Source: Lineus longissimus
Lineage: Eukaryota; Nemertea; Pilidiophora; Heteronemertea; Lineidae
Direction of reading: 5' to 3'
DNA length: 64,000 bases
Assembly (NCBI RefSeq): GCF_910592395.1
Contig: NC_088313.1
Span: 18,306,437 to 18,370,436 of the forward strand
This document shows positions 20,571-35,400 of the stretch, in pieces; position 1 is the first letter of the stretch, and the number at the start of each line of letters is the position of its first letter. Made by a program: the position numbers and the translations under genes. The notes under the pieces were generated by a model. It made no database searches. It was not told the DNA's origin and was given only the letters and a program-made list of their open reading frames with translations.

Positions 20571-23500
20571 ACAGCCGAGTGAGCTAAAAATGAAAAACAA
20601 TATTGGTCACCAACTTTGGCATTGCGGTCAGAAACTGATGACAGTAGATAATTTAGTCATTTACAAAAAACATTCGATCTCGCTTCCTTATTATCAAGTA
20701 ATATGTGACGCAATTGCTGAATACTCCCGATAACCATAGTAATTATTGCACAGTAATGAGCGTCCATGCTAAGTGATAGATATCATCTCTTGGGTGGTTG
20801 AACTCTGGCCATAGAGTCAACTTCAATTGATTTTCATGGCTGCAAAAGGGAAATTGACGGTGAATAATCATATTGCAAATTTATCCCAGCTTGATGACAT
20901 CAAGCTTTTGTGACGAGCAATGTGAATGAGAGTATCAGCGAGCTTATTTTGAAAACTAATTGACCTATTAGGGGTTAACTACGTCATGAAACCCCAAGAG
21001 AAGTGTCAACACCAGGTCATGTCAACCGAGTGAGGATATTCCTGGGTCGTTTGAGAAATCGTACGGCAACCGCCCCGAAAGTATGAATTCCCAGCCCATT
21101 CCAGTCCAGTCAATTCAAGGTATCTGAGCACCACTATCCCAAAAGCTTTCATCGGATGATGCTGAAACATCATATAGCCGCATATTATATATTTGCGGAA
21201 AGTAATGGAGGCCGCAGAAAAGCCCTTTGATACCATACATATATGAAATAGAATTTCATGAGCAATCTTCGCCCATTTCTAATCGTATTTTCTTCAATGT
21301 TAAAATCCACATTGAAAACATTTCACATAGTAAAATCCGAGTTGGTGTAGGAAGTAAAAAGCTAATTAAGTTACTTACATATTTCTGCTATCAACTCCCG
21401 AAATAATTCCAGTAAGACCGATCTGAATGACCTTACCTTACTGTTTCCTGAATAACCTACCTTACTGTAAGAAAGAATCCAAATATTTCTACAACTGAAT
21501 TTGAAGTACACGATTTTCTTCATAACGTTTGTTCCCTGGCAGTCCAATATCGTAACACATATCGTTTCAGATCTCATAGTACACATATCAAGCAGTGCCT
21601 CAAGAAGCACGGGGCCAAGTAGCAGACAGAATCGAAATGTCCAACGCCCAAAATGAAACTGATCTGGATTATCCAACTCTAAACTTAGAAAATTTCCAAG
21701 AATGTTAATATCACTGTGCGGCCCGTACTGCTGAGCTGAGTTCAGGTGACCATGAATTTGGAGGGAAACAACAGAGTAGCCTCGACGCCCACGTCCCAGT
21801 GCATCATACGCATGAAGTCTGTGTGTGCCTCGTCCCCAAATAGACCCTCTAAAACTTATGTGCATGTACTTCGTTCATCCTATGAACGAGGTGATTCTTG
21901 ACCCACTTGACCAAACAGATAGATGTACTGCCTTGGATGTTCTGAGACTGGGCGATATCCTGGTGACCTCTGAAGAAGCTGGGGGCTGAGTTTATTCGCC
22001 ATTATTTTGGTAGATGAGAAAGGGAAGCAATCAGCCCCACAACGGAACCTAACCCCGAATTCTGCTGGAAGTCCTAGCATAGATAGAAACGTACCGTAAA
22101 AAAGGGATGTGCACTGGCAATTTTCTCCATAATACGTCATTCTGACCCTTTTCCTCCCAGTCAGAAAAATCAGAGCCCTTGTACACTGATAATGGAACTT
22201 CATGTCTTGAAACTAAGTTATTCATGCTGTACGACTCAGGGCTGTTTGACTAAAACGTTTTGACTCTGATTCTTGTGAAAAGGCAATCTTAGGTTAATTG
22301 ACAAGCCCTTCTGATGAACCAAAGTTCTCCGGTTTCTGAGCGGAAGGCAAGAAGGCCTTTGACTCGTCACTCGTGTCACCAGTCTCCGGATTAGACCCCC
22401 GGCAAGACGCAGACATATCATCTCTCGTTCCCTATCAACCCCTTATACATGTATCTGTTCAGCCAGAACGCTTTTCCTCGATCCCGCGGCTATATTTCAA
22501 ATATTGCTCGTCTACCCGTCGTTTAGGAGACGGAAATGTCATGACTGATTTCTGCAGAAAAAGTCACCCATCTGGGGTGATTCCTGTGCTGCTAATCAGA
22601 GCTTCGGTTAGGCGAGAAGAAACCCGTCGGCGATGCACGGTATTTCAATTAAGTTGCTATTCTAGGTGCTCCCGGAGGCTTGAGGTTAATTGAATACGAA
22701 ATTACATAGTTTGATGTTTATAAGGAGGGGAAAAAGATGTGTTTTTACAGATAATCCAATATTTCAAAAGGATATTGGAATTTGAAGCAGATTTTTCTGA
22801 TAATTTTATCATGGAGTTCAACTACACAAGATACATTCACCGTATTTCCCAATAACTATTTTTCATTTTTTTACTAAATTCATGTTGGTGTAAATTTTCT
22901 TATTCATCCTAAATGTACTTGATGAATCTATTCTTCATTTGATATTTCTTTCTTGTGCGTTTGCCACATCACACGCCAATGATATTCTCTATGCATACAT
23001 ACACATTACATGTAGTCGTGTTGTATCCCATAGCACGGTCCGTCGATATTGACCAACATTTTAAAGGATCATGGGAAAATAGGTTAAGACCAAGAGATAC
23101 TTGCGTACAGGCCGGTTCCCCAGGGAGGGTTCTACCATCCATCATTGCCAATCAAATCACAAGGAGCTTAATTAGCCAGAACTAATTAGGGGTTTTTTTA
23201 TCGATGAATTACACAGTCAAGCATTATGCCATGATCCCTGAGTATTGATTCAGCAGTACCGTAAGGCTAGATATCATATATTTTTCGATATGTTTGATCT
23301 TTCCGGAATGTTGCCCATGTATAAACAACATGACGAGCAGATCGCACAATGTATGAATTGCCCACATCATAGGTCTCTTTAGGGCTTGAAGCCAGTAATG
23401 GTAGGTGGAGAACCGAGAGTCGTTCAGTATAGCGCCGAGACGCTATTTCCATTTTAAGAACCCAATAGTAAATTAGCGTCTAGCTTACAGTAGCACTACA

Positions 23501-26500
23501 ATCAGCATCGTCCAGAACTGGTGTAACCAGTAACGTTTTAGAGTGTTTTCGTTTCCGAGTGTTTCCCCTCGTTGTTTGGGACGCTGAAAGATAGATTGAC
23601 ACGTTTTCTGTGTTTCCTCCCAGTGAAAAGTCATGGTCTCCCTAGCAGTCTATTGTATGGAAATACAGAAGTATGGGGAACAACCACATACGCCAATTCG
23701 CGGGTCGACATGAACGTATCACAGACAAAAGATTGTTCGATCGCAGCCTTTGAGTAACTTCATCAGCAGTTAATGTCCTCAACAACTAATATGAAATACG
23801 TGGCCTAATGATAGTGATCAATTTCTAACGTCTCATGCATCCTCATCAATTGATTATGCCTTGAATACCCCCCCCCCCCCCCCCCCCCCATGCATTCAGC
23901 TCATTTGCCTCTAATGCTATTTGAAAACATTGGACGGCTCATAGATTACTGTAATTGCTCCAATGACCTGATTGATTGAATCAGACGGATGAATTCGGCG
24001 GACATTCACGAAATGTGAAATATATGCACTTGTCTCGATTCAGAAGCTCATCAAGGATCGAATCTTCAAGATTTCAAACAAGAAAATTGTGAGACCATGA
24101 TGGCATTTTCTCCCCCCAGGGGTTTCTCGCAAGCTATCAAAGCTATGATGTAAGTTCTTTGAACCAAGTTAAAGGAACTTTGCGATATCAGAGCCTTGTG
24201 TCAGTATCAAGATTCTTTTGGTAATCATTAAAAGCAGCGCTTATTACCGCCCAAATAAGATGCCAGATCAGTATATATCGGCCTCGGTTTTGATCACTTG
24301 CAAGCGTTCGTCCTCGACCTTCTGGAGTCAACTCCCCTTTGGCCTCCCAGCCCACGAGCTAAGCCGACACTCGTCTCGAGATCAGCCAATAAGTCTGAAT
24401 AATCGTCGGCTTCGGATTTTATGTCTCAACCTTATATATGGCTACTCCGTAATTTGCGTTAACCCGTCAAGACAGGCTTCATATCTTATGTGGTCAGTTT
24501 GCGTCAGGTTGATCCATCAAGAAAGATTTACTGAGTATACGTGCTTTGATATAGCGCAAATGTCAGTGAGTGTTTCCATTCTGACTTGTTCTTTCCCCTC
24601 ATTGCTTAGGGGAAACTAGAAAACAGGATTCGGATTCTCTGTTCACCACAAAAGATTAATATCATTCGCGAAATCGCGAAAATGCCCGCGAAAATAGGGC
24701 GGTTTACATTACTGAAGTGCGGAAGTGACTCGAAAATATTGTAGTGTGCGAATATAATTTTTGTTGGCGGACACGGCTTTAATCACCTTGTGAGGGAGCT
24801 CATTTGAGCAAGTGGTTTTGTGAACATCTTGTCAGTTCAGTGATAGTATGTGATAGATGGTCCTATAGTCACTTAGTTTTTAACTTCTCAAGGCTATTGA
24901 ACGCGGATGACTCTGCAGATTCACTGATGATTGGTATTCGATACTTGAACTCCTACCGAAACTTAATTGCTACTCCCAAATTGTATAGCGTGTCACATCA
25001 GCTTCAACACATTTCACCATTTTGGAGGACAGCTGTGGAAGAAATATGTAAATTTGTCCCGTAGTTTACATATCCACGGGGATATTTCAATATAACTGCC
25101 AATGTCGATCATGTATTTCCATGATCTTCTGTTGCGGGGGCAAGAAAATATCAGAAGTTTAGACTCAAATTCGACTGTTAGTCGCTGATATCTTGTCTTT
25201 TTATACATTTAACATGGAGAACGCCGTACATGTACGTTCAGAACAAGCAGAGCATGCCATGTAACATTTGTGAGTGATGGCTCATATTTCTTACCAACTT
25301 GGCCGGTTAAAGATGCGGCCATCAGACGAATGAGTGTCATCCTTCTCCAGGTTTCGTGGCCGACGCTATCCTTTCTGCATGTTATATTTTGCACCTGTTT
25401 CCCTCACCAATGGAAAAATAATGCTCAGGAAGTCGTCATGTTGAATAAAGATGAAATATGGAGGAAATGTGGCCATTTTCGTTCATTTTGAATTCGGACC
25501 ATAGAATTATCTTAGATTTTTGCGGGGCAGTTTATAATTTCCCATTTTCATTAGCGTTTCGTGACAGGTTTCGTTTGATAAAAGCATCCTGCCCTAACAT
25601 ACCAGGCAAGTAACATCCGAACGTGAACATCAATTACATCTCGCAGTATGGCTCATACCAGTCACCAGCGAAGAGATAATGGCCTCCCGAAGCATAGCAA
25701 CATGTATCTAGGTGACATTTAGATCACTGAAGAATGGAAATATAAAAATGACTAGCCATTACTTTAAGATGATGGCATTGACGTTATGCCATCAATGTCA
25801 GCATTATGTTTATCAATGGAGCAAGAAGGAGGCAGCCACGGTGTAGGCGTGTAGACGTTCGCAACATCAGCATGATGTCTCGACGATCACTTTCTGCAGT
25901 GCACAACTAAACCTTTAAAGGGAATTTTGATATCAACATTGTTACCAGGTAATTTGAACTTCAAAGTTAATATTTGTCTGATTGTGTTCATTTCTTTTTG
26001 TGGATGTCGTGGTTTGATAAACATTTCGTTAATCCAACATTCCAGCCTTTGATATCTCTTCCATTACACTGGGAAAAAGCTAAATGCGGATAGCTTAGCC
26101 ACGCAACGACAAGTCAGTGCACTGACGATTACCAGGTTCGGAGCACAATGAGCAGCATTTTGCCGACAATTTTTTTAATTCTTCCCAGATTCCTCCCAAA
26201 ACTAAGTATATACATATAGATGATTTATAAGTTTAGTGCCACGTAAATGAATTAGGCAAGCGCAGGACTAGATGACACTACAGATTTTCGTACTTGGTAC
26301 TTAGTCGTTCGTAAAGATTGCAAAATCTGTGGATTGAACCACAACAAAAGCTGGTACGAATCCCTCTATTGTTGCATTCCCAAGAAAGAACCACTCCACT
26401 TCGTTCATTCTAATCTCACTATCTGCTGCAACGCTCAATTCAACCCGATAATCTCAGGTTAGTCAAGTTCAAAAGTTCCTCAGCCTGCACGAATAAACCT

Positions 26501-29104
26501 TTTACGGATCTTATCTATTGAGACCGCGGTGCAAGTGGAGTACTGTGAAAACGAATCGCAGAATCAATTATTTTCTGTGTTTACGAGATCCTCAGCACTG
26601 CTGTCCTTAAAGGGGGCTTAAGCGCCTCACAAACGAGCGATTTCAAGAAGGATGAAAAAATTTCTAAGTCCAAATATTTTTTTCACTTGTCTTTTTCTGC
26701 TCAAACCAGTAAGAAAATGGAGTTTGCAATGACCATTCTAAGATCGCAAAATTGACATCAATGACCAAAACTGTTCTCCCCATATCCACTGCAAATGACA
26801 TGCATTAACATTACCCGAGGTGAGCACATGGTCCCTGGACCATTTCATTTAGAAAATACTAAAAGGGGATTGGAATCGATTTGACATGCACTGGTCTTGA
26901 AAACCACAAACTTCAAAAGAGAGTATTAAGACATCTTGACTGAATCATGAAACTCTATAAAAAATCGAAGTCCAAATGAGAATTTGATTCAGGTGAATTT
27001 CACTGTCATGCCGGTATGGTTCTGTGGATCGGAGATAACAGATAACAAGGGGAGGTCGATTGGGGGCATGTCACTTGAAGTCTTCACGTGTTGACTGAGG
27101 AAAAATTGCATCTGCCAGTATCAGTAGTTTCCCTTATCAGTGAGGGCTACTGAAAGGAGACTAGGATGTGCCGTGAATCAGATATTACATGTACTTAGAA
27201 GGGGAGGCAAGAGGTCACTTATTTCTGGAGAGTAATGAACGGACTTCTCAACCTGTAGATTAGGATGTCCGTGGTGATAGGATATGTACAAAGTGATCTA
27301 ATGGGCTATGTACAAAATCCCTTACCAATACAAAGAACCAATTGCTTCAATTGGGGTTCAGGGCTATTAAATTATACATAAAGAGAAGAATAAAAATTAG
27401 ATGTGAAATACGTTTCGTGCAAAAATATTCTACTATTGCTTACCAAACCATTAAAACAAATCCTGAGATATCGTAATTCTCACGCCCTTGGGAGACGATC
27501 CTTGTAAGAAGGAGGAAATTAAGGTCTCAAAGGATAATGCTCAACATATTAGAAAGGGCAACATTTATGCATCATGTTGCCATCATATCAATGGCTATAC
27601 TGCCTTCATTCTAAAAGAACTTACGACGAAGCGAAGATGGTTAAGTGAGAGCATCAACCAAAACCGGACATTTGAAGAGGTGCGTTATTGGAAGAGGGAC
27701 TTATGGTGTGATGAGTAAGCGATATGAGGGGAACCAGTGCTTTCTTTGTTGTATATAAGACAGGATCAAAGTGAACCGGCTCCAGGCATTTCAGTATGAT
27801 CGTGGACTAAGTGCCTTCGTTGTTTATGCTTATGTTGTGGGCGACTTCAGGGGTTATACATGTAGTAGGTTATCTAGGATTAAAGGGGTTGGAGTGATAC
27901 GGCTGTGCTCAAACAGGTATGATGCTTTTGTTATTGTGCGGCTCTTTTGTGTGCTCTCGTTTTGTTATGTTTCCATTTGTCTTCATCATTTCCGTGGTTC
28001 CTTTATCATTACATTGTAAAGTGTGTGCATCAACACAGGAAAAGCGCCGAAAATGGTTACAATTGATAGTAAACAAATCCGATAAAATCAGAATGGAGAA
28101 TGATCGACGTTCTTTGAATATTCGAGCAGACTTTGGGTTGACTTCTGGGCTTTTTGTCCAAGAAGAAGCTCTGAGGCAGCCTCGTAACCAGCGATTGCAG
28201 ATATCGCCAATTCATGACACAAGGTTGGATTGTTGCTTCGCCTCCCACCGTTAGTTCAGAAATTTTCTGAAATTGTACAATATTTTTTGATCCACGACCC
28301 CCCAAGTAGATCCAAACTTACCCATTTCTCCGAAATGACATTACATGTCTTAATATCCGTGAAATATTGCATGATACTATCGCTCTTTGATCTTTAATCA
28401 TCTTTCACACCTAGTTACAAAATCTTGCCTCTTCAAATACTATTTGCAATCTAATAATCTTATACTCCTAGGTAAAATGAACTACTGACTTCACAATTGA
28501 GTTATGCAACAACAAAATATCAACAGATGTCTATAGTCACTGTCGCCCTATACATTGAGGCAACCCACTTTGTCATTCGCCCTTTTCCGCTGATCAGTGA
28601 TTCTGGTATCTTCACACGCCTGTGACTACACCACGAATCGTGGAATAGCGGATCCAAAAGGCCGAGAATACTGAGGTTGTGTTCCAAATCGTGCTGGTGG
28701 CCTACACCTTGTTAATCCGTCTTCTACACTGCATCTTTTGCTCTAGTTTTCTTGATTTCCCAGTGCTCCCACATGTAATCATGAGACATTAAAACGGCAC
28801 ATCTTGCATGCGGTTTGCACGTTAAACAGACATCTTTCATCACTGACATAAAAATATGAACAACGCATTAGGAAATTAAACTTCCCCTTGTTGTTGCCGG
28901 AGTGGGATGTACTCTACTACCAGCTAGCTAACTTACGACATTCCGTATATATGTTAGAGCGCCCAACAAACGAGCCATTCAATTAGCTGCTCAGCGCATG
29001 CGACGATAATTTCTCGTTTGCGATGATCATCGCAGGTGCCTGTGACAAGAATCAATGATCGCAGCGAACTGGGAATATCAAACCCATGCAGCCCCTCGGT
29101 GTGC

Positions 29105-29443
29105 GGTGAGACATCCATGTACTGGCAGTGAGGCATCCTGAGATCAGGCTGCGGTGAGACATCCATGTACTGGCAGTAAGGCATCCTGAGATCAGGCTGC
29201 GGTGAGACATCCATGTACTTGCAGTAAGGCATCCTGAGATCAGGCTGCGGTGAGACATCCATGTACTGGCAGTAAGGCATCCTGAGATCAGGTGAGATCA
29301 GGCTGAGATATCCATGTACTGGCAGTAAGGCATCCTGAGATCAGGCTGCGGTGAGACATCCATGTACTTGCAGTAAGGCATCCTGAGATCAGGCTGCGGT
29401 GGGACATCCATGTACTGGCAGTGGGGCATCCTGAGATCAGGCT
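29105..29443. repeat. 48-bp minisatellite, about 7 copies
   Basis: The unit begins GGTGAGACATCCATGTACTG and continues GCAGTAAGGCATCCTGAGAT then CAGGCTGC. Starts at 29105, 29153, 29201, 29249, a rearranged copy near 29296, then 29350 and 29398. Because 48 is a multiple of 3 and the unit lacks minus-strand stops, two frames stay open across the array (16-residue periodic peptides). Confidence 0.95.
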
Positions 29444-32400
29444 GTCTTTACTCCTATTTCGTATATAAAATATCGAGAGGCGGAGTGTATTGAAAACAAC
29501 TTGTGCCAGGATGGCAGTAGGGTAGCAAAGCATTAAATTGACGTTCTCCCTTTCAAACAGTTGAAGAAGAGATACATCGGAGTACAAACTAAGCTTTCGA
29601 TGTATCGCGGGCTATTCTGTATCCCACGTTTTTGATAAATCAATCAGATTACCCAAGTGGATTTAGCCGGCAAATCCCTGGTGTTACATGCATACTTACA
29701 GATATGTACATTATATCGATTAACTAACACTCCACATAGTACATCTGACTATCGTCATTTGAATTCCCAAAAGGCGTACTACTCATGCTCCTTCCAAGAA
29801 CCCAACATCACTTAGCCATAGCAATTGTTGGTTTGTTGATGTGCTAGCAGCCCAAAAATACGCCCACCGTTAATGTATCCTGTAATTTATCACATCGTGT
29901 AAAAAGGTTCCGGGAAAGACGACGTCGACTGCCATAAGCATGGCTGTTTCTTCCTTGCAGTAAGGTGGCCCTTGTTTGACGTCATTGGCTGTCTGGTCAG
30001 TATAACATGGTCAAAACTTGTTGTCATTAATTTATTTCGTCTGGAATTTTTCTCAACCATGTGAAGTATCGGGATACATGTCAGATTTATAAATTAATTT
30101 CTGAGACTACATCACGTATTTCCCCCATGGGTACATGTACGACAACTCCATAGCATGTCATTTTGAGAGGATCCTACACCGCTACAAAAAAGCTTATCCA
30201 CGAGACTGGGAACGGAACCCGAAACCAAATAAACTTTGTAAATGAGTTTACCGCAAAGAAATGTATTCATTTGGATCGCTCCTACTGTCCAATACACTAC
30301 CAGCGTTCTCCTTCTGAATCGCACTTGGAAGAGCCCACGTTAGAGTTGTTCTAATGATGTCTCTCAATCCCCCGGCTCCATCCTCCCATAGTAGGCCACT
30401 GCAACGTTTATATTCTTACACAAACGATTGTATGTATTTCAGGAACGATACAAAAGCCTGCTTTTTAGTCTCTCTCTAGCTTGAGGGTAAGTTCGAATAA
30501 GATACAACATATAGCTGAGATGTTGAAAGTCTCTACTTTCCATTATCTTCTCATGATGGTTAACTATCTTAAGAACAGTCACGTCGTCCATTAAGCATCC
30601 GCCTCAGGGATACAGGCCAGGTAAGACACGTTGAGAACGAAGTCAGGAAGGACGCATAGAATAGATCATAAACAATTACCATATTCAACATGGCATTCGC
30701 TGTGTTGGAGCTAGGTGGCGGGCAGCAGTATCCCCTGGCCAGGTAAATCCCACGGCCTAAACGTTTTCGCAGCACTGAGCAAACTGGCCCGTTGTCCATT
30801 CCTACTCCACCAGCATCGCCATGTCCTTCATCCCCACTTCCCCTTCACCTGATCTGCCCTATGACAGTAATGTGACACTGAGTGACAAACCAAATTATCT
30901 TCTACCGTTACAATAGCTATTAGTTCGACATGTGTCTCAGCCGATAGAGTTCCTTTGATCACGATGAGGGAACAACTCTGTGTCGTTTGCTGCGGTGAGA
31001 GTGAAGAATGGAAAGCCCGTCGAGCAAAGGAGTACAAAGAGATTGCGCACCCGTGCGACTCCCACTCCGAAACCTTCTCCGAGGTTGAATTACATTTGTC
31101 TAGTCATTGTCATGTTTACATGTTATTCTTAGTTAGCTGCAAAATAAATTTGAAATAGTTAGGAAATGAATAAGTATTTTCTATTTTTCTCAAAAGCTGA
31201 AAATATGACGTGGGCAATTATTTTATGAGGGTGATACTATATTCGATTAAATTTTATTGACGAACGTTTTCATATTCATATTCCACCTGCATCTTTGATC
31301 ATATTTCAAATTCAAAATTGGACTGTGCGAAGACGGAAATTAAGATTTCGTCATCCAAGTCAGTAGTCGTATAGGCCATCACCACGACTTGGAATAGGAC
31401 TTCATTATTTCTGGCTTATGGACATGTCCTCACGTATACCTAGCCACATGCAAATGATACATGAACCAAATTTGTATGTTATCAGTGGCAACATCGACTT
31501 CACAAGATTAAGTCGATCACGTAGTCGAAATCATGCACACCTCGTTTTCGACAATCAATTTCCTCCGATAACTTGAGTTTAACTAGGCGTGTAAGGGCAT
31601 CACTTTGATGGCCTTTGCTTGACTGAAGGCTCGTAGATTGGGGATGGCTTCGTGGTAGACTATACATGCCATCTAAATTTTAAATGCGCGAAGTTGTGAC
31701 CTCTTGGCAAAAGCGACGACAACGAAACATTTGTAGATTTGTGCGTTGTCTTGCTTTCCGTTATCTTCTCTTTTAACTATAATAGTAAAATTTTACACAA
31801 CTCAAAGTTAGTTTCAAAACTTGGCGATCAGCAGTTGTGTTATGAAATGACTGTCATATCACCCCGGGCCTTTATACCACACAACGGGCACTATTCATTG
31901 TCGCAACATGATCCTTTCACTTTTTATCCACTGCACCGGCAACCTGATATTTTTGCTGGATTTCTACCGCGGTGTCATAAGATGTTGTACTCGTAAAATG
32001 AAGCCTGGAGCACTGATGTGATCCTCGCAAGTAAGACTAATCTCGTATTCATTCTTGAGAGTAAACAGGAAACGATTGCACGACGTGACACCATACCTCG
32101 AAAACCCCTCTTTTGCTACTTGTCGATTCCTTAAAGGAGTGTGCGGCTTTTAACTTCGCGATATCTGTTTCCCCTTTCGTTTCAATAATATAAGTATATG
32201 AGCTATTTTCCAATTTTGTTTCAGATCTTGCTGTAGATAGTTGAAGACGAAACAGCGGCTTTCACATCAACAAGAAATATTTCCCAATGGTAATTAATTC
32301 AAGCGGGGACTTGTCTATGGTAACAATACGGGAAAACTCATCTTTACCCACCAAGTCTTTGACATCGCAAGACTCTTAGACAGCATAGCCATACAAGTCA

Positions 32401-35400
32401 CAGTGAGCCCGGATGAGCAAAACCGAGCGATAGGTTAATACTGTCATCATTTGAGATTCCTCCATCAGTAAGCCCAGCACCAAACACATACAAAGCATGA
32501 ACACAAAGGCAGTGCCTTTTGCCTCCTGGCTTTGCCTGACGGTTTGCCAGGTTTCAATAACACAGTTGTTTGTCGTGATTTCATCACCAGAAAAAATTGG
32601 CAAAATGTCATTTGTGCCTTAGCGTAGAATAGGAGAGAAAGAAGTTCGGTGTGCTATGGGGAATGGATGCCGCGTGTTTACTTTGCATTTGTGTGGGTGA
32701 CATTACCGTTGAATGTCTTACTTCACGTCGTCGCCAATCGTATTCGGAATCGGGATTCACATCGTGCGCTTTTGGTTTGTCTACATCTTCGTAGGTCATG
32801 CAGCGACCATTTGGATAAGAGGGGGTAATCTCGAACACGTAATAAGTATATTTAGTAATTTGTAAACCACGTGCTTTAGGCGAATGTGAGATGCTGTCGC
32901 ATGGTAAGGTGATTAATCCTTTCCTCGCCGTTTCAGGTGGAAACCTCGTGTTTCTGATGAATGCATAAACGGGAAACCAGGATCGAATAACTAATGATCA
33001 ATTTACGTAATGCAGAGTCTGGTTGTGGTTTATGGTACGAGGTCTTTTGTGTCCAATTTGAATGTATTATGCCTTAACTAAAATGATGCAGAAAACGTGT
33101 CTACATACATGTAAGCGCGTGGTTGATAAGTGACAAGACTGTTATGATTCTCGATTCTCTTGGGACACCCGTCATATACAATTGCTCCCATGCAGAAACA
33201 CACTCACCAAGATATCACACCTGTCTACACCGTCCACAATGTGGCTCACTGTAGCCCAGCGCATCAACGCAATATTCTAAAGATATGTACTGAGTGCAAG
33301 TGCATCATTCTCTAATGCATTAAGATCGTCTTTCACAATGACTTTTCATGGAGTAAAATGCCCCCGGTTTGACAACATACAAGCGTTTTTGGATAGGACA
33401 ACATCTTGCCTTGGACCTGAAGTCAATAAAGCGTGCCTGGTGCTGTAACCTTTTGAGTGAAAGCTTTTCCTTCTTCCGTTCTTCTTCTGTTTACTTTGAT
33501 TTTTAACATATTTCCTCGATGTCGCCCACATAGCGCGGTCAATGTAACCGCGTTGAAACCCTGATCCTGTGACATTTAGCTCAAGGGAGTCACGACATAA
33601 ACACGCCAACAATGCGAGGCTGAGCGCTAAACCCCATTCAACTGCAGGGTTCATGGAAATCAACACTGTGTAGGAAAGATGTTTGACTGGTCAGTACCGG
33701 GTCATGTGTCATTTGATTCAAGGGAAACTGTGAAAAAGCAAGAATGGATGAAGGTTTTGTGCGGGCTGTAATGCGCTGGTGGGTAATAAAAACATTGATC
33801 AACCGCGAGGGATGATTGCTGAGTTCTCCGAGAATGCCAGACATTGGAGGGGGAGGTCCGGGGGGAGATACCGTTGAAATCAGCCAAAACGCCCAGCGGC
33901 ATGTCCGCTAGGCATTTGCCCTTATAATCGGCATGAAACCAATGACACATGAGCCATTCTATTGATTCTCGCTAACTTTTCCCGGCCCACACATAGCATA
34001 GGGGATGAACACTTGGGTTGGCTGAAAAACCCTAATAGGTTTTTTCAAAAGCCTTTTATGCACTACGTGTAACTCTGACTATATCTCATCAAAACGCAGC
34101 GTTTGTAATCATGTGTTGTAAAAAACCTACACATGATAAGCATCAATGCTTGGAACGCATCTCCGATGATCTAACAAGAGTCACGTTCATATCATTCTAT
34201 CTATCCTGCGATACCGAAGCCTCGGTATCTTATGACTTCTTAGTCTAATTACAAGTTTTTTCGACTCCTTGCATTCAGTACATCCAGTCTTCGTATCCAC
34301 GGAGCGGATTGAGACTAAATCGTACCTAGGTTAAAACCCGTTTAGTGGATTAAGCAGCGGATTCTACTTGTTTCAGAAAATCTCAATTTACTGAGTGAAT
34401 TCCTTTTTTTTTAAACGTTTGATTTATGTGCCAAACTTTATCTGGTGGTTTTGGCAGATACGGTACAGAGGCAAGAGTGTCACCATCAGATAGGCGGCAA
34501 ACAGCTGAGCAGTGCGCTGTCTAGAATATTTTAGCTGATAGATTGTTGTTGATTGCAGAATTGTCATTCGAACAGTTTTATCGTTGCAGGGCGAGTTTGT
34601 AGTTTGATAAAACAACTATTTCGTGATTTCGGCTGTGTTGTAAAAGCTGCTTAGTTTCATGGCTGTACTTGATGGCGGACCATGAACCGAATCCCGCTGG
34701 ACAACGTCATAAACTAGTGGCAGTATAAGTCACTGATACCACGGACTTCTTTACATGTATGGACTTTTATAGATGTATGGAGCTCTATAATGTACATAAA
34801 TAGAATTGTGTACATGTAAACCCATAACAGCATGCCAGAACGAATGGAGGAGACGCGTCAGTGCTTTCCCAATTACCATGGTCTACTCTCCCCTCTCCCC
34901 CCTCACGTCAAATCATATCAATCCGCGACACTGAGATGCGGACATAAAGCTAGCAGACCCATGTGTTTTATCCGCTGAGGGATTCTAGAATTGGCTTCGT
35001 TTGTGGTCATGGGGCATATATCCCGAGAGACATGAGAGACCTCGAACTCTCTCACATGAGCAAAGGGTAACTGATATTATCTCAAAAGTTCGTAGTAACT
35101 AGATATTATTATATGTGTCGAGATATTGTGGGTCATGGTCCCCTGAGCCTGAGTAATGGTGATACTAGGACCCAGATCGGGTCAGACGTGTTTACTGCAG
35201 CCTGTGTTGACAGACAGAAATAACAACGTGCCAGTACATATGAATCAGGCCTCTGGGAAAAAGGAAGGAACAAGAAAATGAAGAGAAAAATTTGGTGGAT
35301 TCATGGGCAGTCGAAAAAAATGCCATGCACAAGAACGGAATGTACTGCAGGCTAACCTGAAATTTCCAAGCCCAGTCGAAATCCGCTTTGCAACACTAGC

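Noticed and set aside
29105-29443. CRISPR-like array
   Set aside because: The units are adjacent with no unique spacers, in a eukaryotic genome. It is a minisatellite.
28954-29587. Minus-strand frames with 16-residue periodicity
   Set aside because: They arise from the 48-bp minisatellite and no start, splice or family evidence supports a gene. Kept only as a finding.
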